A DNA stretch of 55,313 bases from Pseudomonadota bacterium (GCA_021816155.1 JAKAZA010000003.1:1-55313), one strand, 5' to 3'. Shown: positions 46,015 to 55,313, numbered from the stretch's first letter. Notes: generated by a model from the sequence alone, not told the origin. Numbers and translations are program-made.

Positions 46015-46632
46015 TCAGTCGGCGTGGGGACCGCACCAGCCGGGCAAGTAGCTGGCGGCTTCCGACCGGGCGAGCGCCAGCGCCTTCTCGAGGGCCGCCG
46101 AAAACCGGCCTTCTATCTGACGCGCCTTGATCCGGCCGCGCAGGAAGTCCGCCCACAGGAACTCGCTGAACGGCGTCGTGTCTTTCGCGAAGCCGCCGGC
46201 GCGGCGCAACTCCCCTGCTAGGCTCCGATAGGGGTCGTCGACGAGATCGGCGACATGCTTCGGTATGGCGTCGAAGTCGCGGCGTCGTCCGTCCTGGTCG
46301 TAGGGATGGCACCAGGCGCGGTTGTCCAGGTAGGTCCAGAACGAGGTCTTCGACAACGCACTGAGATCTGCGACCACCGAAACCAGCACCTCGCGCTGCC
46401 TTTCTTCGAACAAGGCCAGGGCCAGGTGGTGATGATCCACAAGGTACGGCACGCCCTTCGGCCCGACCACCGCGGGGACCATGTGCCTGCCGAGGAACTT
46501 GCCAGCCGCGCCGGCCGACCGCTCGCGCCATTGCCGCCGCTTCTCCGCAACCTCGCGGAAGCCGACCGTGATCTGGGTTGGACGCAGCTCCGCGATCGCA
46601 AAGGGGTTGAGGATCGGCTCTCGGCTGGTCAT
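46015..46632 (-). CDS. ParB-like putative nuclease / ParBc_2-type protein
   Basis: NPFAIAELRPTQITVGFREVAEKRRQWRER...HMVPAVVGPKGVPYLVDHHHLALALFEE...FWTYLDNRAWCHPYDQDGRRRDFDAIPKHVADLVDDPYRSLAGELRRAGGF. Confidence 0.8.
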   Translation of the reverse strand: MTSREPILNPFAIAELRPTQITVGFREVAEKRRQWRERSAGAAGKFLGRHMVPAVVGPKGVPYLVDHHHLALALFEERQREVLVSVVADLSALSKTSFWTYLDNRAWCHPYDQDGRRRDFDAIPKHVADLVDDPYRSLAGELRRAGGFAKDTTPFSEFLWADFLRGRIKARQIEGRFSAALEKALALARSEAASYLPGWCGPHAD

Positions 46633-46713
46633 TGCCCTGGCGCCTGGTCGAAGGTTCGCCGCCAAGCTTGCCGACCTTCCCGGAACGGCTCAAGGAGGAG
46701 CTGGCGCAAGGCG

Positions 46714-48045
46714 ATGGGGAACGCGCGTTTGAGTGCTGGAGGACCGCACCGGAGGCTCGCGCTTGCGCTCGCCGCAGCCCTGCTGTTGCTGGGCGCCTGC
46801 GAGCGCGGTCCCGAGACCGGGACGATCGCCGCTCGTGTTCCTGCGCCAGCCGCCGCGGACGTCGCCTGGGTCCAGCTGACCGACCGCGGCGCGGAAGCGC
46901 GGTACGTGACGTCGGCCGGGGCCTGTCCCTTGGTCGATGTCGACGGCAAGCCGGTCCCGATGCGGCTGCGCACCGCTCCGTCCCGTGATTTTCCGGTAAG
47001 GGAATGCGCGTTGGTGCTTCCCAAAGGCGCGGAGCGCGCCGAAGTGGCCGGGCGCGCGCTGCCGCTGCCGACCGCCCGGCCCGAGCGCATCGCGATCTTC
47101 GGCGACACTGGCTGCCGGCTACAGGGCGGCAACGTGCAGAACTGCGACGAGCCCGCCCTGTGGCCGTTCGGGACGGTCGCCAGGCTCGCCGCGGCGCACC
47201 ATCCGGACCTCGTGATCCACGTCGGCGATTATTACTACCGCGAAAGCCGGTGTCCGCCGCGCGCCGGCTGCGCGGACAGCCCTTGGGGCGACAACTGGAC
47301 GACTTGGGCGGCCGATTTCTTCCAGCCCGCCGAGCCCTTGCTGGCGGCGGCGCCGTGGGTGATCGTCCGCGGCAATCACGAAGGCTGCGGGCGCGGCGGC
47401 GCGGGCTGGTTCGCGCTGCTCGACAGCGCGGCCACGCCCCTCGCCTGCCCGGCGACCAGCGCGCCCATGGCGCTCGATGTCGGCGGCCTGACGCTCTACG
47501 TGCTCGACTCGTCGTTCACGAGCGACCGCCACGCGCCCGCCGACCTGGTCGCCGAATTCAGCCGCCAGCTCGACGCGTTGAAGGCTCACCCACCGTCCGG
47601 GTCAGCCTGGATCGTCACCCATCGCCCGATCTGGGGGCTCGTGCCCGTGTTCCGCATCGGGCCTATCGGGCCCCTGGAGATTCCGATCAACGCCACCGAG
47701 CAGGCGGCGGTGCGCGGGCGCGATCTGTCGGCGGTCCAGCTGATCCTCAGCGGCCATATCCATCATTTCGCCAGCTTCTCGTTCGGCGGCGACCGCCCGC
47801 CCCAACTGATCGCCGGCACCGGCGGAGACATCGGCGAGCCTGGCGACACGCCGCGCATGATCAGCGACACCGTGAGGCTCGACGGCATGAGCGCCCGCCG
47901 CTTCGGCTTCGACCGTTACGGCTTCCTTCTCCTCGAGCGGCGCGGCGACAACTGGGCGGGCGACTTCTACGACGTGCATGACGAGCCGATCGCCCATTGC
48001 AGGCTCACCGGCCGAAGCCTGGCTTGCGAGCCCGTTCGCCCGTGA
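46714..48045 (+). CDS. metallophosphoesterase lipoprotein
   Basis: Lipobox LLLLGAC; IAIFGDTGC, DLVIHVGDYYYRES, VIVRGNHEGC, ILSGHIHHF calcineurin-like motifs. Confidence 0.9.
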   Translation: MGNARLSAGGPHRRLALALAAALLLLGACERGPETGTIAARVPAPAAADVAWVQLTDRGAEARYVTSAGACPLVDVDGKPVPMRLRTAPSRDFPVRECALVLPKGAERAEVAGRALPLPTARPERIAIFGDTGCRLQGGNVQNCDEPALWPFGTVARLAAAHHPDLVIHVGDYYYRESRCPPRAGCADSPWGDNWTTWAADFFQPAEPLLAAAPWVIVRGNHEGCGRGGAGWFALLDSAATPLACPATSAPMALDVGGLTLYVLDSSFTSDRHAPADLVAEFSRQLDALKAHPPSGSAWIVTHRPIWGLVPVFRIGPIGPLEIPINATEQAAVRGRDLSAVQLILSGHIHHFASFSFGGDRPPQLIAGTGGDIGEPGDTPRMISDTVRLDGMSARRFGFDRYGFLLLERRGDNWAGDFYDVHDEPIAHCRLTGRSLACEPVRP

Positions 48046-49070
48046 TCGTCGAGATCGGGCCGGCGCCCTACATCGCTCTCGCCTTTCCGGACGAGACCCT
48101 GTTCTACCCGACCGATCCCAGCGCTGCGACACCGCAGGCCGTGCGTGCGCTCGGCTCGCTCGCTGCGCTCAAGGGCGCCTTGCGCAGCGCCGACCTCGCG
48201 CTCGTGGTCGTGCGCCCGAATTTCTCGAGCCCGTGGGGACCGCGGCACCTGGGACGTCAGCTGTTCTCGCGGCGTCTTCTCGAGGGCCGGGCGTCGCTGC
48301 TCTCGGCGCTTGCGCCGGAACTGCTGCGCCGGCCCCTGGCCGCGCCGCTGGTCGTGCTCGACCACGAGGACCTGCCGGTCATCAACCGGAGCAACCTGTT
48401 CCTGCTGGATCGCTGCGCGCTCTGGTTCAAGCGCGAGCTCCCAGCCGATCGTTGGCGCGTGTTCCTGAAGACCGCCCACGCCAATCTCCCGACGCCCCGG
48501 TTCCGACTGGAGGAACGCCGACGCGCCTGGGTGGAGAAGCTGAGACCGATTTCGATCGGCCTGCCGAGCGAAGGGGCGGCGCTGCTTCCGGTCGCGCGGA
48601 GCGAGAAGCAGGCCGACGTCTTTTTCGCCGGCCGCGTGACCGGTTCCTCCACCTTGCGCGAACGGGGCCTGGCCGAGCTCAGGGCGCTGGAGGCGCAGGG
48701 CCTTTCGCTCGACATCCCCGACGCGCCGCTGCCACGCGAGGAATTCTACCGCCGCTGCGCCGGCGCGTGGCTCGTGTGGTCGCCCGAGGGCCTCGGCTGG
48801 GACTGCTTCCGCCATTACGAGGCCGCCGCGTGCGGCTCCGTTCCGCTGATCGGCCACCCGCCGATCGAGCGCCATGCGCCGCTGATCGGCGGAGAGCATG
48901 CGCTCTACCACGACGTCGAGCCCGGCGGACTGGCGCGCGCCGTGGAGGCGGCGCTCACCGACCGGGCGACGCTGGGCCGGATCGCCAGGGTTGGCCAGGC
49001 CCACGTGATGGCGCATCACACGCCCGCCGCGCTGGCCAAATATGTGGTCGAGACGGCTCGCGGACTCTAG
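48042..49070 (+). CDS. glycosyltransferase-like protein (CgeB/GT1-like C-terminal motif)
   Basis: GTG start overlapping TGA of the phosphoesterase; ADVFFAGRVTGSSTLRERGLAELRAL...SPEGLGWDCFRHYEAAACGSVPLIGHPPIERHAPLIGGEHALYHDVEPGGLARAVEAAL. Confidence 0.7.
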   Translation: MIVEIGPAPYIALAFPDETLFYPTDPSAATPQAVRALGSLAALKGALRSADLALVVVRPNFSSPWGPRHLGRQLFSRRLLEGRASLLSALAPELLRRPLAAPLVVLDHEDLPVINRSNLFLLDRCALWFKRELPADRWRVFLKTAHANLPTPRFRLEERRRAWVEKLRPISIGLPSEGAALLPVARSEKQADVFFAGRVTGSSTLRERGLAELRALEAQGLSLDIPDAPLPREEFYRRCAGAWLVWSPEGLGWDCFRHYEAAACGSVPLIGHPPIERHAPLIGGEHALYHDVEPGGLARAVEAALTDRATLGRIARVGQAHVMAHHTPAALAKYVVETARGL

Positions 49071-49076
49071 GCGGGC

Positions 49077-50615
49077 TCACGCCGCCGGAGCGAAGGTGGT
49101 GACGATCGACCGCCCCTCGACCGGCGCGGCGACCGTGATCGCAGCGCCGAGCGGCTCTTCGGCGATCAGGCGTGCAACCATCGCGGGATCGTCGGCCGCG
49201 GCCGGCAGCCGCTCGCCCGCGGGGGTGCGGGCGAGCACGACGGCGCGCGGCCCGGGACCGGAATAGTCGATCGTGTACGTCTCGATCCGGGCCTGCCCCG
49301 CGTAGCCCTGGGCGAGCGGCGGCGCGGCCCAGCCATCCACCTCCGCCTGCAGCGGCTTCGAGTCCCAACCGCGCCATTCGGCGGGTCGCGTCGAATAGAC
49401 GCCCACCGAATACTTGGAGAGGAACCCGCCGTTGGCGCCGACCAGCCCGGACGAACCGGGACGGCGACGCAGCGCCTGCGCCATGCTGGCGATCGCGTGC
49501 ATCGAGTAGTTGTTCCCCGCGCCGCCGAAGAACGGCAGGCCGCCGGTCAGCGTAAGGCCGCGCGGATCGTCCGGTGCGAGCCCCAGGGCGTCGCAGATGT
49601 TGAAAACCGCGATCGGAAAGCAGCTGTAGAGGTCGAAGCAGCTCATGTCGGCCAAGCTCGCCCCGGCCGCCTCGAGCGCGCGCCGGCAGGCAAGCGCCGA
49701 GGCCGGGCTGCGCGACCAGTCCTGCCGCTCCATCGGTGTGCGCTCCTTCACGTCGGCGCCGCCTTGGAGGAAGACGAAGCGATCCTCCGGAACCCCCAGC
49801 GAGCGCGCCTTGCCGACCGAGGTCATCAGCACCGCCGCGCCCTGGTTGGCCTGGTCGCGAGCGACCATGCGGCGGGGGAATGGATCGGCGGTGAGCCGGT
49901 TCTCCTTCGTGACGGTCGCGAGATCCTCGGCGCTGCGAACCTCCGGCGACATGGCATGCGGGTTCCTCGCCGCGACCTTGGTGAAAGGGGCGAAGAGCCG
50001 GCCCATTTCGAGCGCGTAGTCGGCCCGGCTCATGCCGAGCCGGGCCCGGCGGGCGTTCTCGAACATCGCATAGACCTGGATGGGGGTGCGCGCACCATGG
50101 GTGGCAAGATCGCGCGTCATCATCGGATCGCCGAACCCGCGATCCTCGATCTGCCCGCCGACATGCTCGGCCCAGTCGCGCGTCTCGCCGCGGCTGATCA
50201 GGTGGCGCACCGTGGAGATCGCCTCCGAGCCGACCAGCAGGACCATGCCCGCCTCGCCCGCTGCGATGGCGTGGGCGAACTCGTTCACCAGATGCTGGGG
50301 CCCTTGCCCGCCCACCACTTCGAGCACTGCGCGCGCCGGATCGGCGCCGATCCGGCGACCGACGGAACGGCCGAAATTGTCCGAGGCGCCGAAGGGCGGG
50401 CGCGCGCCCGGTCCGCTCACCTCGAACTGGCGGATCGACGCGATCACGTCGATCTGCGGCGCAAGACCAGCGGCTCCGGCGTCGGCCAACGCCACGGCGG
50501 CCGCCCTGCCCGCCAGGTCGGCCGGCGAGAGCGCGGCGTACCCGGGCGCGTCGATGCGCTCCGACGCTTCGCCCACGCCGATCAGCACCGGGGTGTTGTC
50601 AGCGACGCTCATCAT
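49077..50615 (-). CDS. thiolase-family acetyl-CoA acetyltransferase
   Basis: TPVLIGVGEASERIDAPGYAALSPADLAGRAAAVALADAGA...; FDLYSCFPIAVFNICDALGL; GGLPFFGGAGNNYSMHAIASMAQALR; VGANGGFLSKYSVGVYS. Confidence 0.9.
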   Translation of the reverse strand: MMSVADNTPVLIGVGEASERIDAPGYAALSPADLAGRAAAVALADAGAAGLAPQIDVIASIRQFEVSGPGARPPFGASDNFGRSVGRRIGADPARAVLEVVGGQGPQHLVNEFAHAIAAGEAGMVLLVGSEAISTVRHLISRGETRDWAEHVGGQIEDRGFGDPMMTRDLATHGARTPIQVYAMFENARRARLGMSRADYALEMGRLFAPFTKVAARNPHAMSPEVRSAEDLATVTKENRLTADPFPRRMVARDQANQGAAVLMTSVGKARSLGVPEDRFVFLQGGADVKERTPMERQDWSRSPASALACRRALEAAGASLADMSCFDLYSCFPIAVFNICDALGLAPDDPRGLTLTGGLPFFGGAGNNYSMHAIASMAQALRRRPGSSGLVGANGGFLSKYSVGVYSTRPAEWRGWDSKPLQAEVDGWAAPPLAQGYAGQARIETYTIDYSGPGPRAVVLARTPAGERLPAAADDPAMVARLIAEEPLGAAITVAAPVEGRSIVTTFAPAA

Positions 50616-50700
50616 TCCTCCTCGCCTCTTTTCGCGGGGTCAGCCTTGCGCCCGCCCCGCCCTGCGCGCTCTATTTCCTTCAAAGGCGTCGCCCGTGTCG

Positions 50701-51837
50701 ATGGTGACGCAAGGAGAGGATTCGCGCTTGCCCGTCATCACCGCCGAGGATCGCACGGCGCTCACGGACTCGCTTCGGCGGTTGCTTGCCGACCGTTGCA
50801 CGGAAGCCGACGTGCGGCGCACGATGGAAACCCAGAGCGGCTACGACCCGGGACTGTGGCGCGAGCTCGCCGAGATGGGGGTCGTCGGACTCGTCATCGA
50901 GGAAGAGTACGGCGGCGTCGGGGCCGGCCCGGTCGAGCTCGAGCGGGTCACCGAGGAGACCGGCTCGGCCCTGCTCTGCGGCCCGCTCATCTCCTCCGGC
51001 GTGCTGGCGGCCGAGCTCCTCCGGGCGCTCGGCGACGCGGACGCCAAGAGCCGCCTCCTGCCGGGCGTCGCCGATGGCGCGCGCCTCGCCACGGCGGCGC
51101 TCACCGGCCGCGCCGGCGGCTGGACGCCCGAGACGATCGAGGTGGACGCGAAGCCGGGCGCCGGCGGCGGCTGGTCGCTGAGCGGGGTCGCTTCCTACGT
51201 CACCCATGGCCAGATCGCCGACGTGCTGCTGGTGGCCGCTAAGACGCCGGACGGGATCGCCGTCTTCGAGGTCGAGCCCTCCAGAACCGCCATCAAGGCG
51301 CTGCCCGCGTTCGATCACACGCTTCGCCTCGCCGAGATCGTGTTCGACGCGACGCCGGCCAGGCGCCTGGCCGGCTCGAAGCCGGCTTGGGACGCCGTCG
51401 AGCAGGCGCTCGACCTCGCCCGCGTCGCCCTCGCCGGCGAACAGGCCGGCGCCGGCAAGCGCACGCTCGAGTTCACCGTCGACTACGCCAAGACCCGGGC
51501 CCAGTTCGGCCGGCTGATCGGCAGCTTCCAGGCGATCAAGCACATGGCCGCGAACCTGGTCCTCGAAAGCGAGAGCGCGATCTCCGCCGCCCGCCACGCC
51601 GCCCAGGCGCTGGCCGACGGATCGCCCCAGGCGGCCGCCGCCATCAGCCTCGCCAGCTTCGCTTGCGCCGACGCGTTCAACCAGATCGCCGCCGACGCAA
51701 TACAGATGCATGGCGGCATCGCGTTCACCTGGGCCCATCCGGCCCACCTCTACCTGCGCCGCGCCCGCGCCGACGCCCAGCTCTTCGGCGCCTCGGCCTT
51801 TCACCGCGAGCGGTTCCTGCAACGGCTCGGAGCCTGA
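50701..51837 (+). CDS. acyl-CoA dehydrogenase (short subunit-like)
   Basis: LWRELAEMGVVGLVIEEEYGGVGAGPVELERVTEETGSALLCGPL...YAKTRAQFGRLIGSFQAIKHMAANLVLESESA...DAIQMHGGIAFTWAHPAHLYLRRARAD. Confidence 0.92.
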   Translation: MVTQGEDSRLPVITAEDRTALTDSLRRLLADRCTEADVRRTMETQSGYDPGLWRELAEMGVVGLVIEEEYGGVGAGPVELERVTEETGSALLCGPLISSGVLAAELLRALGDADAKSRLLPGVADGARLATAALTGRAGGWTPETIEVDAKPGAGGGWSLSGVASYVTHGQIADVLLVAAKTPDGIAVFEVEPSRTAIKALPAFDHTLRLAEIVFDATPARRLAGSKPAWDAVEQALDLARVALAGEQAGAGKRTLEFTVDYAKTRAQFGRLIGSFQAIKHMAANLVLESESAISAARHAAQALADGSPQAAAAISLASFACADAFNQIAADAIQMHGGIAFTWAHPAHLYLRRARADAQLFGASAFHRERFLQRLGA

Positions 51838-51841
51838 CGAG

Positions 51842-53071
51842 ATGGCCGACGGCGCCCCCGCTCTCACCGACGATGCCCTTCGCGCCGAGGTGCGCGCCTG
51901 GCTGGCCGAGCACTGGAAAGGCCTGCCTCAGCCGCGGCCCGGGCCCGGCGGCGCGGGCTGGACGACGACGCCCGAGCATCGCGCCTGGCTCGCCAAGGTG
52001 GTCGAGTCGGGCTGGGCGGCGCCGCGCTGGCCGACCGAATGGTACGGCCGCGGCCTCGCCGACCATCAGGCCCGGATCATCGAGCGCGAGTTCGCCGCGG
52101 TCGGCGCGCCGGGCTCCGGGCAGGATCGCACGAACCTTTGGGCGAACACGGCGCTCGCCTACGCCAGCCCGACGTTCAAGCCCAAGATCGTGCCGCAACT
52201 GCTCAAGCAGGAAGTCGGCATGTGCCTGCTCTATTCCGAGCCCGGCGCAGGCTCCGACCTCGCCGGCATCCGCACCCGCGCCGACCGCAACGGCGACCAT
52301 TTCGTGGTGAACGGCCAGAAGGTCTGGACATCCGGCGCAGCCACCGCCGACTACGGCATGCTGATCGCACGCACCGACTGGGACGTTCCCAAGCACAAGG
52401 GCATCAGCTTCTTCTTCCTGCCGATGAAGCAAGAGGGGGTCGAGGTGCGTCCGCTGCATCAGATCACGGGCGAAAGCCACTTCAATGAGGTCTTCTTCAC
52501 CGACGCCATCTGCCCTGCGGAGAACCTGCTGGGCGCGCCGGGCGCCGGCTGGGGCGTCCTGCAGACAGCGCTGGCCTACGAGCGCTCGGTCATGGGCGAA
52601 GGGGCGCGCGGCCCGAGGAGCGGTGTGGCGGAGTCGAACGGCGAGGAGCCGCTGATCGCGCTGGCCCGTGAGGCGGGGGTGCTGGGCGACCCGCTGATCC
52701 GCCAGGAGATCGCCAAGGTCATCGGCTACCGCCGCCTCAACGCGATGAATACGGCCCGGGCCAAGTCGGACCTCGCCCAGGGAACCTCCTCGTCGATCAT
52801 GAGCCTTGGCAAACTCGCCATGAGCCGGATCCTGCACGAGGAGGCACGGGTGCGGACGCTGATCCTGGGCGCGGGCAGCCTTCTGGAAGGCCCCGACCAC
52901 CCGCGAGCCGAAGACGCCAATTTCCTCACGCTCAACGCCTACTTCACCTCCATCGGCGGCGGCACCGACCAGATCCAGCGCAACATCATCGGCGAGCGGG
53001 TCCTGGGCCTGCCCAAGGAGCCGGAAGTCGACCGGGACGTGCCGTTCCGCCAGGTGCGGGGAAATGCCTGA
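51842..53071 (+). CDS. acyl-CoA dehydrogenase
   Basis: LLYSEPGAGSDLAGIRTRADRNGDHFVVNGQKVWTSGA...ISFFFLPMKQEGVEVRPLHQITGESHFNEVFFTDAICPAENLLGAPGAGW...GGGTDQIQRNIIGERVLGLPKEP. Confidence 0.95.
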   Translation: MADGAPALTDDALRAEVRAWLAEHWKGLPQPRPGPGGAGWTTTPEHRAWLAKVVESGWAAPRWPTEWYGRGLADHQARIIEREFAAVGAPGSGQDRTNLWANTALAYASPTFKPKIVPQLLKQEVGMCLLYSEPGAGSDLAGIRTRADRNGDHFVVNGQKVWTSGAATADYGMLIARTDWDVPKHKGISFFFLPMKQEGVEVRPLHQITGESHFNEVFFTDAICPAENLLGAPGAGWGVLQTALAYERSVMGEGARGPRSGVAESNGEEPLIALAREAGVLGDPLIRQEIAKVIGYRRLNAMNTARAKSDLAQGTSSSIMSLGKLAMSRILHEEARVRTLILGAGSLLEGPDHPRAEDANFLTLNAYFTSIGGGTDQIQRNIIGERVLGLPKEPEVDRDVPFRQVRGNA

Positions 53072-53131
53072 TGCCGCATCCCCGGCGGCGGATTGCGGGA
53101 GCTCGAGGCGCCTGAGCAGCGGGGTTGCGAG

Positions 53132-55313
53132 ATGACGCGGCCGGGCGAGCCGGGTCCCCTGAGCGGGATCGCCGTCGCCGAGATCGGGGGCGACGTGGCG
53201 GTGCGCTATTGCGGCCGTCTTTTCGCCAGGCATGGCGCGAAGGTGGTCCGCGCAGGCGGGCTGGACGAAAGTCGCGACGCGCCATTCGACGCTTGGCTCG
53301 ACCAGGGCAAGACGGCCGCCGCAAGCGTGGCGGACGCGGTCGCCTCGCTGGCGGGCGCCGAGCGCCGGCTGGTCGTCGCCGGCCAGACCAGGGAGGAGAT
53401 CGCGGCGGCGGAGACGGCGACCGGCGACGCGCCGCTGCTCGCGATCGGCTGGTTCGATCCGCGCGGGCCCTATGGCGGCTGGCGGGCGAACGACGCCATC
53501 ATCCAGTCTCTGAGCGGCGTCGCGTACAACTTCGGCGAGGTCCGAGGGCCGCCGACCATTCCGCAAGGCCATGCGCCGCAGATCATCGGCGGCCTCACCG
53601 CCTTCATCGCCGGGCTCGCCGCCCTGTTCGACGGCTCAGCGCCGGTGCGGCGCATCGAGACCAGCATCCACGAGGCGTCGCTCTGCTTCGCGGAGACCGG
53701 CGCGGTAGGAGCGGCGGTGCTCGGCTGGGAAGCCAAGCGGCTGGGCGTCAACCGCTTCTCGCCCACCAGCCCGTGCAACATCCATCGCACCGCAGACGGC
53801 TGGCTGGGCGTGACCGCCCTGACCTACGCGCAGTGGGCGGGCTTCGCCCGGCTGATCGGCCGGCCGGACCTGGCCGACCATCCCGACCTGCGCACGAGTC
53901 TGCAGCGGCTGGCCGCCTCAGACCTGATGGACGCCGTGATCGCGCCGGCGCTGCTGACCCGGCCAACGGACTACTGGGTGAACGAGGGCCAGCGGCTGCG
54001 GATTCCGCTGACGCCGGCCCTGCCGCCGCGCGAGCTGCCGGCCTCGCCGCATTGGGGACCGCGCGGCGCGTTCGAGCCGCTGCCCCGCGGTGCGATGGGA
54101 CCGGCGACGCCATTCCGTTTCGGCTTCGAGGGCGAGCGCAAGCCGCGGCCGGCCGGCGGTCGCGCCGGACCACTGGACGGCGTGCGCGTCGCCGACTTCA
54201 GCATGGGCTGGGCCGGACCGCTCGGCGCGCGCCACCTCGCCGACCTCGGCGCTGACGTGTTGAAGATCGAGTCACGCGCCCACCCCGACTGGTGGCGCGG
54301 CTGGGATCCGGTTCCGGACGCCGACCCGCCGGCGCACGAGTTGCCGCGCAACTTCATGGCCGTGAACCGCAACAAGCGCGGCCTCGACCTCGACCTCACC
54401 CGGCCGGGCGAAAAGGCGGCCGCGGAGGCGATCATACGGCAGGCCGACGTGGTGCTCGACAACCAGGGACCCGGCGTGATGGACAAGCTTGGCCTCGGTC
54501 CCGCGGGTCAGCGCCGCCTGAACCCGGGCGTGATCTCGGTGACGATGCCGCCGTTCGGCCGGGACGGGCCGCTCTCCGGTCTCAGGGCTTACGGGTCGAC
54601 CGTGGAGCAGGCCAGCGGCCTGCCGTTTCTCAACGGTCGCGACGCCTGGCCGCCCTCGCAGCAACACGTCGCCTATGGCGACCCGGTGGCCGGCCTTTAC
54701 GCGGCGGCCGGCGCGCTAATCGCGCTTTACGGCAGAAGTCGGCTCGGCGGAGCCGGCGTCGAGGTCTGCCAGGTCGAATGCCTCTTCCAGCTGGGTTCGG
54801 CGGGGATCATCGCCGAGACCGCGACAGGCGGGCCGTACGCCCGGACCGGCTCGCGCCGCGCCGACATTGCGCCGTGCTGCGTGGTTTCCTGCCTCGGGGA
54901 GGACACTTGGCTTGCCGTCGCCTGCGACAGCGACGCGGCCTGGCGCTCGCTGACAGCGGTCATCGGACGCCCCGAGCTGGGAGCGGACGCCCGCCTCGGC
55001 AGTCTCGCCGGCCGCAAGGCTCGGGAAGACGAGATCGAGGCCGCAATCGCGGCCTGGGCCGCCGATAAGGACGCCCGCGCCGCCGCCGAGGCCTTGCAGG
55101 CGGCGGGCGCCGCCGCCGCCCCAGTGCTGCCAACGCACGAGCTCTTCCCCGATCCACACCTGCAGGACAGCGGCTACTGGGCGGTGCAGGAGCGGCGTTA
55201 CGTCGGCGTCCACTTCACGCCCAACTCGCCGTTCCGCTACGACGGCGAGCGGCTGGCGGTAGTGCGCCCCGCGCCGACGCTGGGCGAGCATACGGCCGAG
55301 GTGCTGGCCGAAC
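53132..55313 (+). CDS. tandem-domain class-III CoA-transferase (CaiB/BaiF), 3' end beyond window
   Basis: Open frame from ATG 53132 to the window end. Domain 1 LSGIAVAEIGGDVAVRYCGRLFARHGAKVVRAGG; domain 2 LDGVRVADFSMGWAGPLGARHLADLGADVLKIESRAHPDWWRGWDPVPD...AYGDPVAGLYAAAGALIALYG. Confidence 0.9.
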   Translation, partial: MTRPGEPGPLSGIAVAEIGGDVAVRYCGRLFARHGAKVVRAGGLDESRDAPFDAWLDQGKTAAASVADAVASLAGAERRLVVAGQTREEIAAAETATGDAPLLAIGWFDPRGPYGGWRANDAIIQSLSGVAYNFGEVRGPPTIPQGHAPQIIGGLTAFIAGLAALFDGSAPVRRIETSIHEASLCFAETGAVGAAVLGWEAKRLGVNRFSPTSPCNIHRTADGWLGVTALTYAQWAGFARLIGRPDLADHPDLRTSLQRLAASDLMDAVIAPALLTRPTDYWVNEGQRLRIPLTPALPPRELPASPHWGPRGAFEPLPRGAMGPATPFRFGFEGERKPRPAGGRAGPLDGVRVADFSMGWAGPLGARHLADLGADVLKIESRAHPDWWRGWDPVPDADPPAHELPRNFMAVNRNKRGLDLDLTRPGEKAAAEAIIRQADVVLDNQGPGVMDKLGLGPAGQRRLNPGVISVTMPPFGRDGPLSGLRAYGSTVEQASGLPFLNGRDAWPPSQQHVAYGDPVAGLYAAAGALIALYGRSRLGGAGVEVCQVECLFQLGSAGIIAETATGGPYARTGSRRADIAPCCVVSCLGEDTWLAVACDSDAAWRSLTAVIGRPELGADARLGSLAGRKAREDEIEAAIAAWAADKDARAAAEALQAAGAAAAPVLPTHELFPDPHLQDSGYWAVQERRYVGVHFTPNSPFRYDGERLAVVRPAPTLGEHTAEVLAE

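Noticed and set aside
51725-53572. 615-aa minus-strand ORF
   Set aside because: Antisense to the second ACAD and the CoA-transferase; shadow ORF.
1-55313. CRISPR array, transposon, integrase, prophage or classical defence island
   Set aside because: No regularly spaced repeats, no transposase or integrase motifs next to the three tRNAs, and no recognisable restriction, Abi or CBASS genes.

Overview
This is a GC-rich chromosomal window from an alphaproteobacterium; gene content and order suggest Caulobacterales, but that is an inference. It is densely coding and mostly housekeeping or metabolic, with about 50 supportable CDSs and three tRNAs (Arg-TCT, Pro-TGG, Glu-TTC). I found no CRISPR array, transposase, integrase or phage module. 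Recognisable blocks are: sulfur metabolism (sseA-end/metC-like); folK / rpoZ / RelA-SpoT; smpB / dapA / lytic transglycosylase; a BtuFCD-like ABC importer behind a TetR gene; a YeiE/YeiH-like divergent pair; an OmpR/EnvZ-type two-component system; a KGG stress protein; a single-ORF EgtB-EgtD ergothioneine fusion; a TetR-controlled NodT/EmrA/EmrB-type tripartite efflux operon with twin perfect operators; and an acyl-CoA cluster (thiolase, two ACADs, tandem class-III CoA-transferase) running off the right end. The observations most worth checking are: (1) the EgtB-EgtD fusion, whose domain order is opposite to fungal Egt1; (2) two TetR-type palindromes whose centres lie 52 bp apart; (3) a RelA/SpoT gene with no in-frame ATG/GTG/TTG at its expected start but a well-spaced SD-CTG overlapping the rpoZ stop; (4) an acyltransferase-3 gene interrupted by one in-frame TGA; (5) a DUF1232-like segment fused to a sulfotransferase; (6) a CoA-transferase whose first domain appears to lack the catalytic Asp. 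No clearly new defence or mobile system was seen. All family calls come from reading the translations, with no database search.
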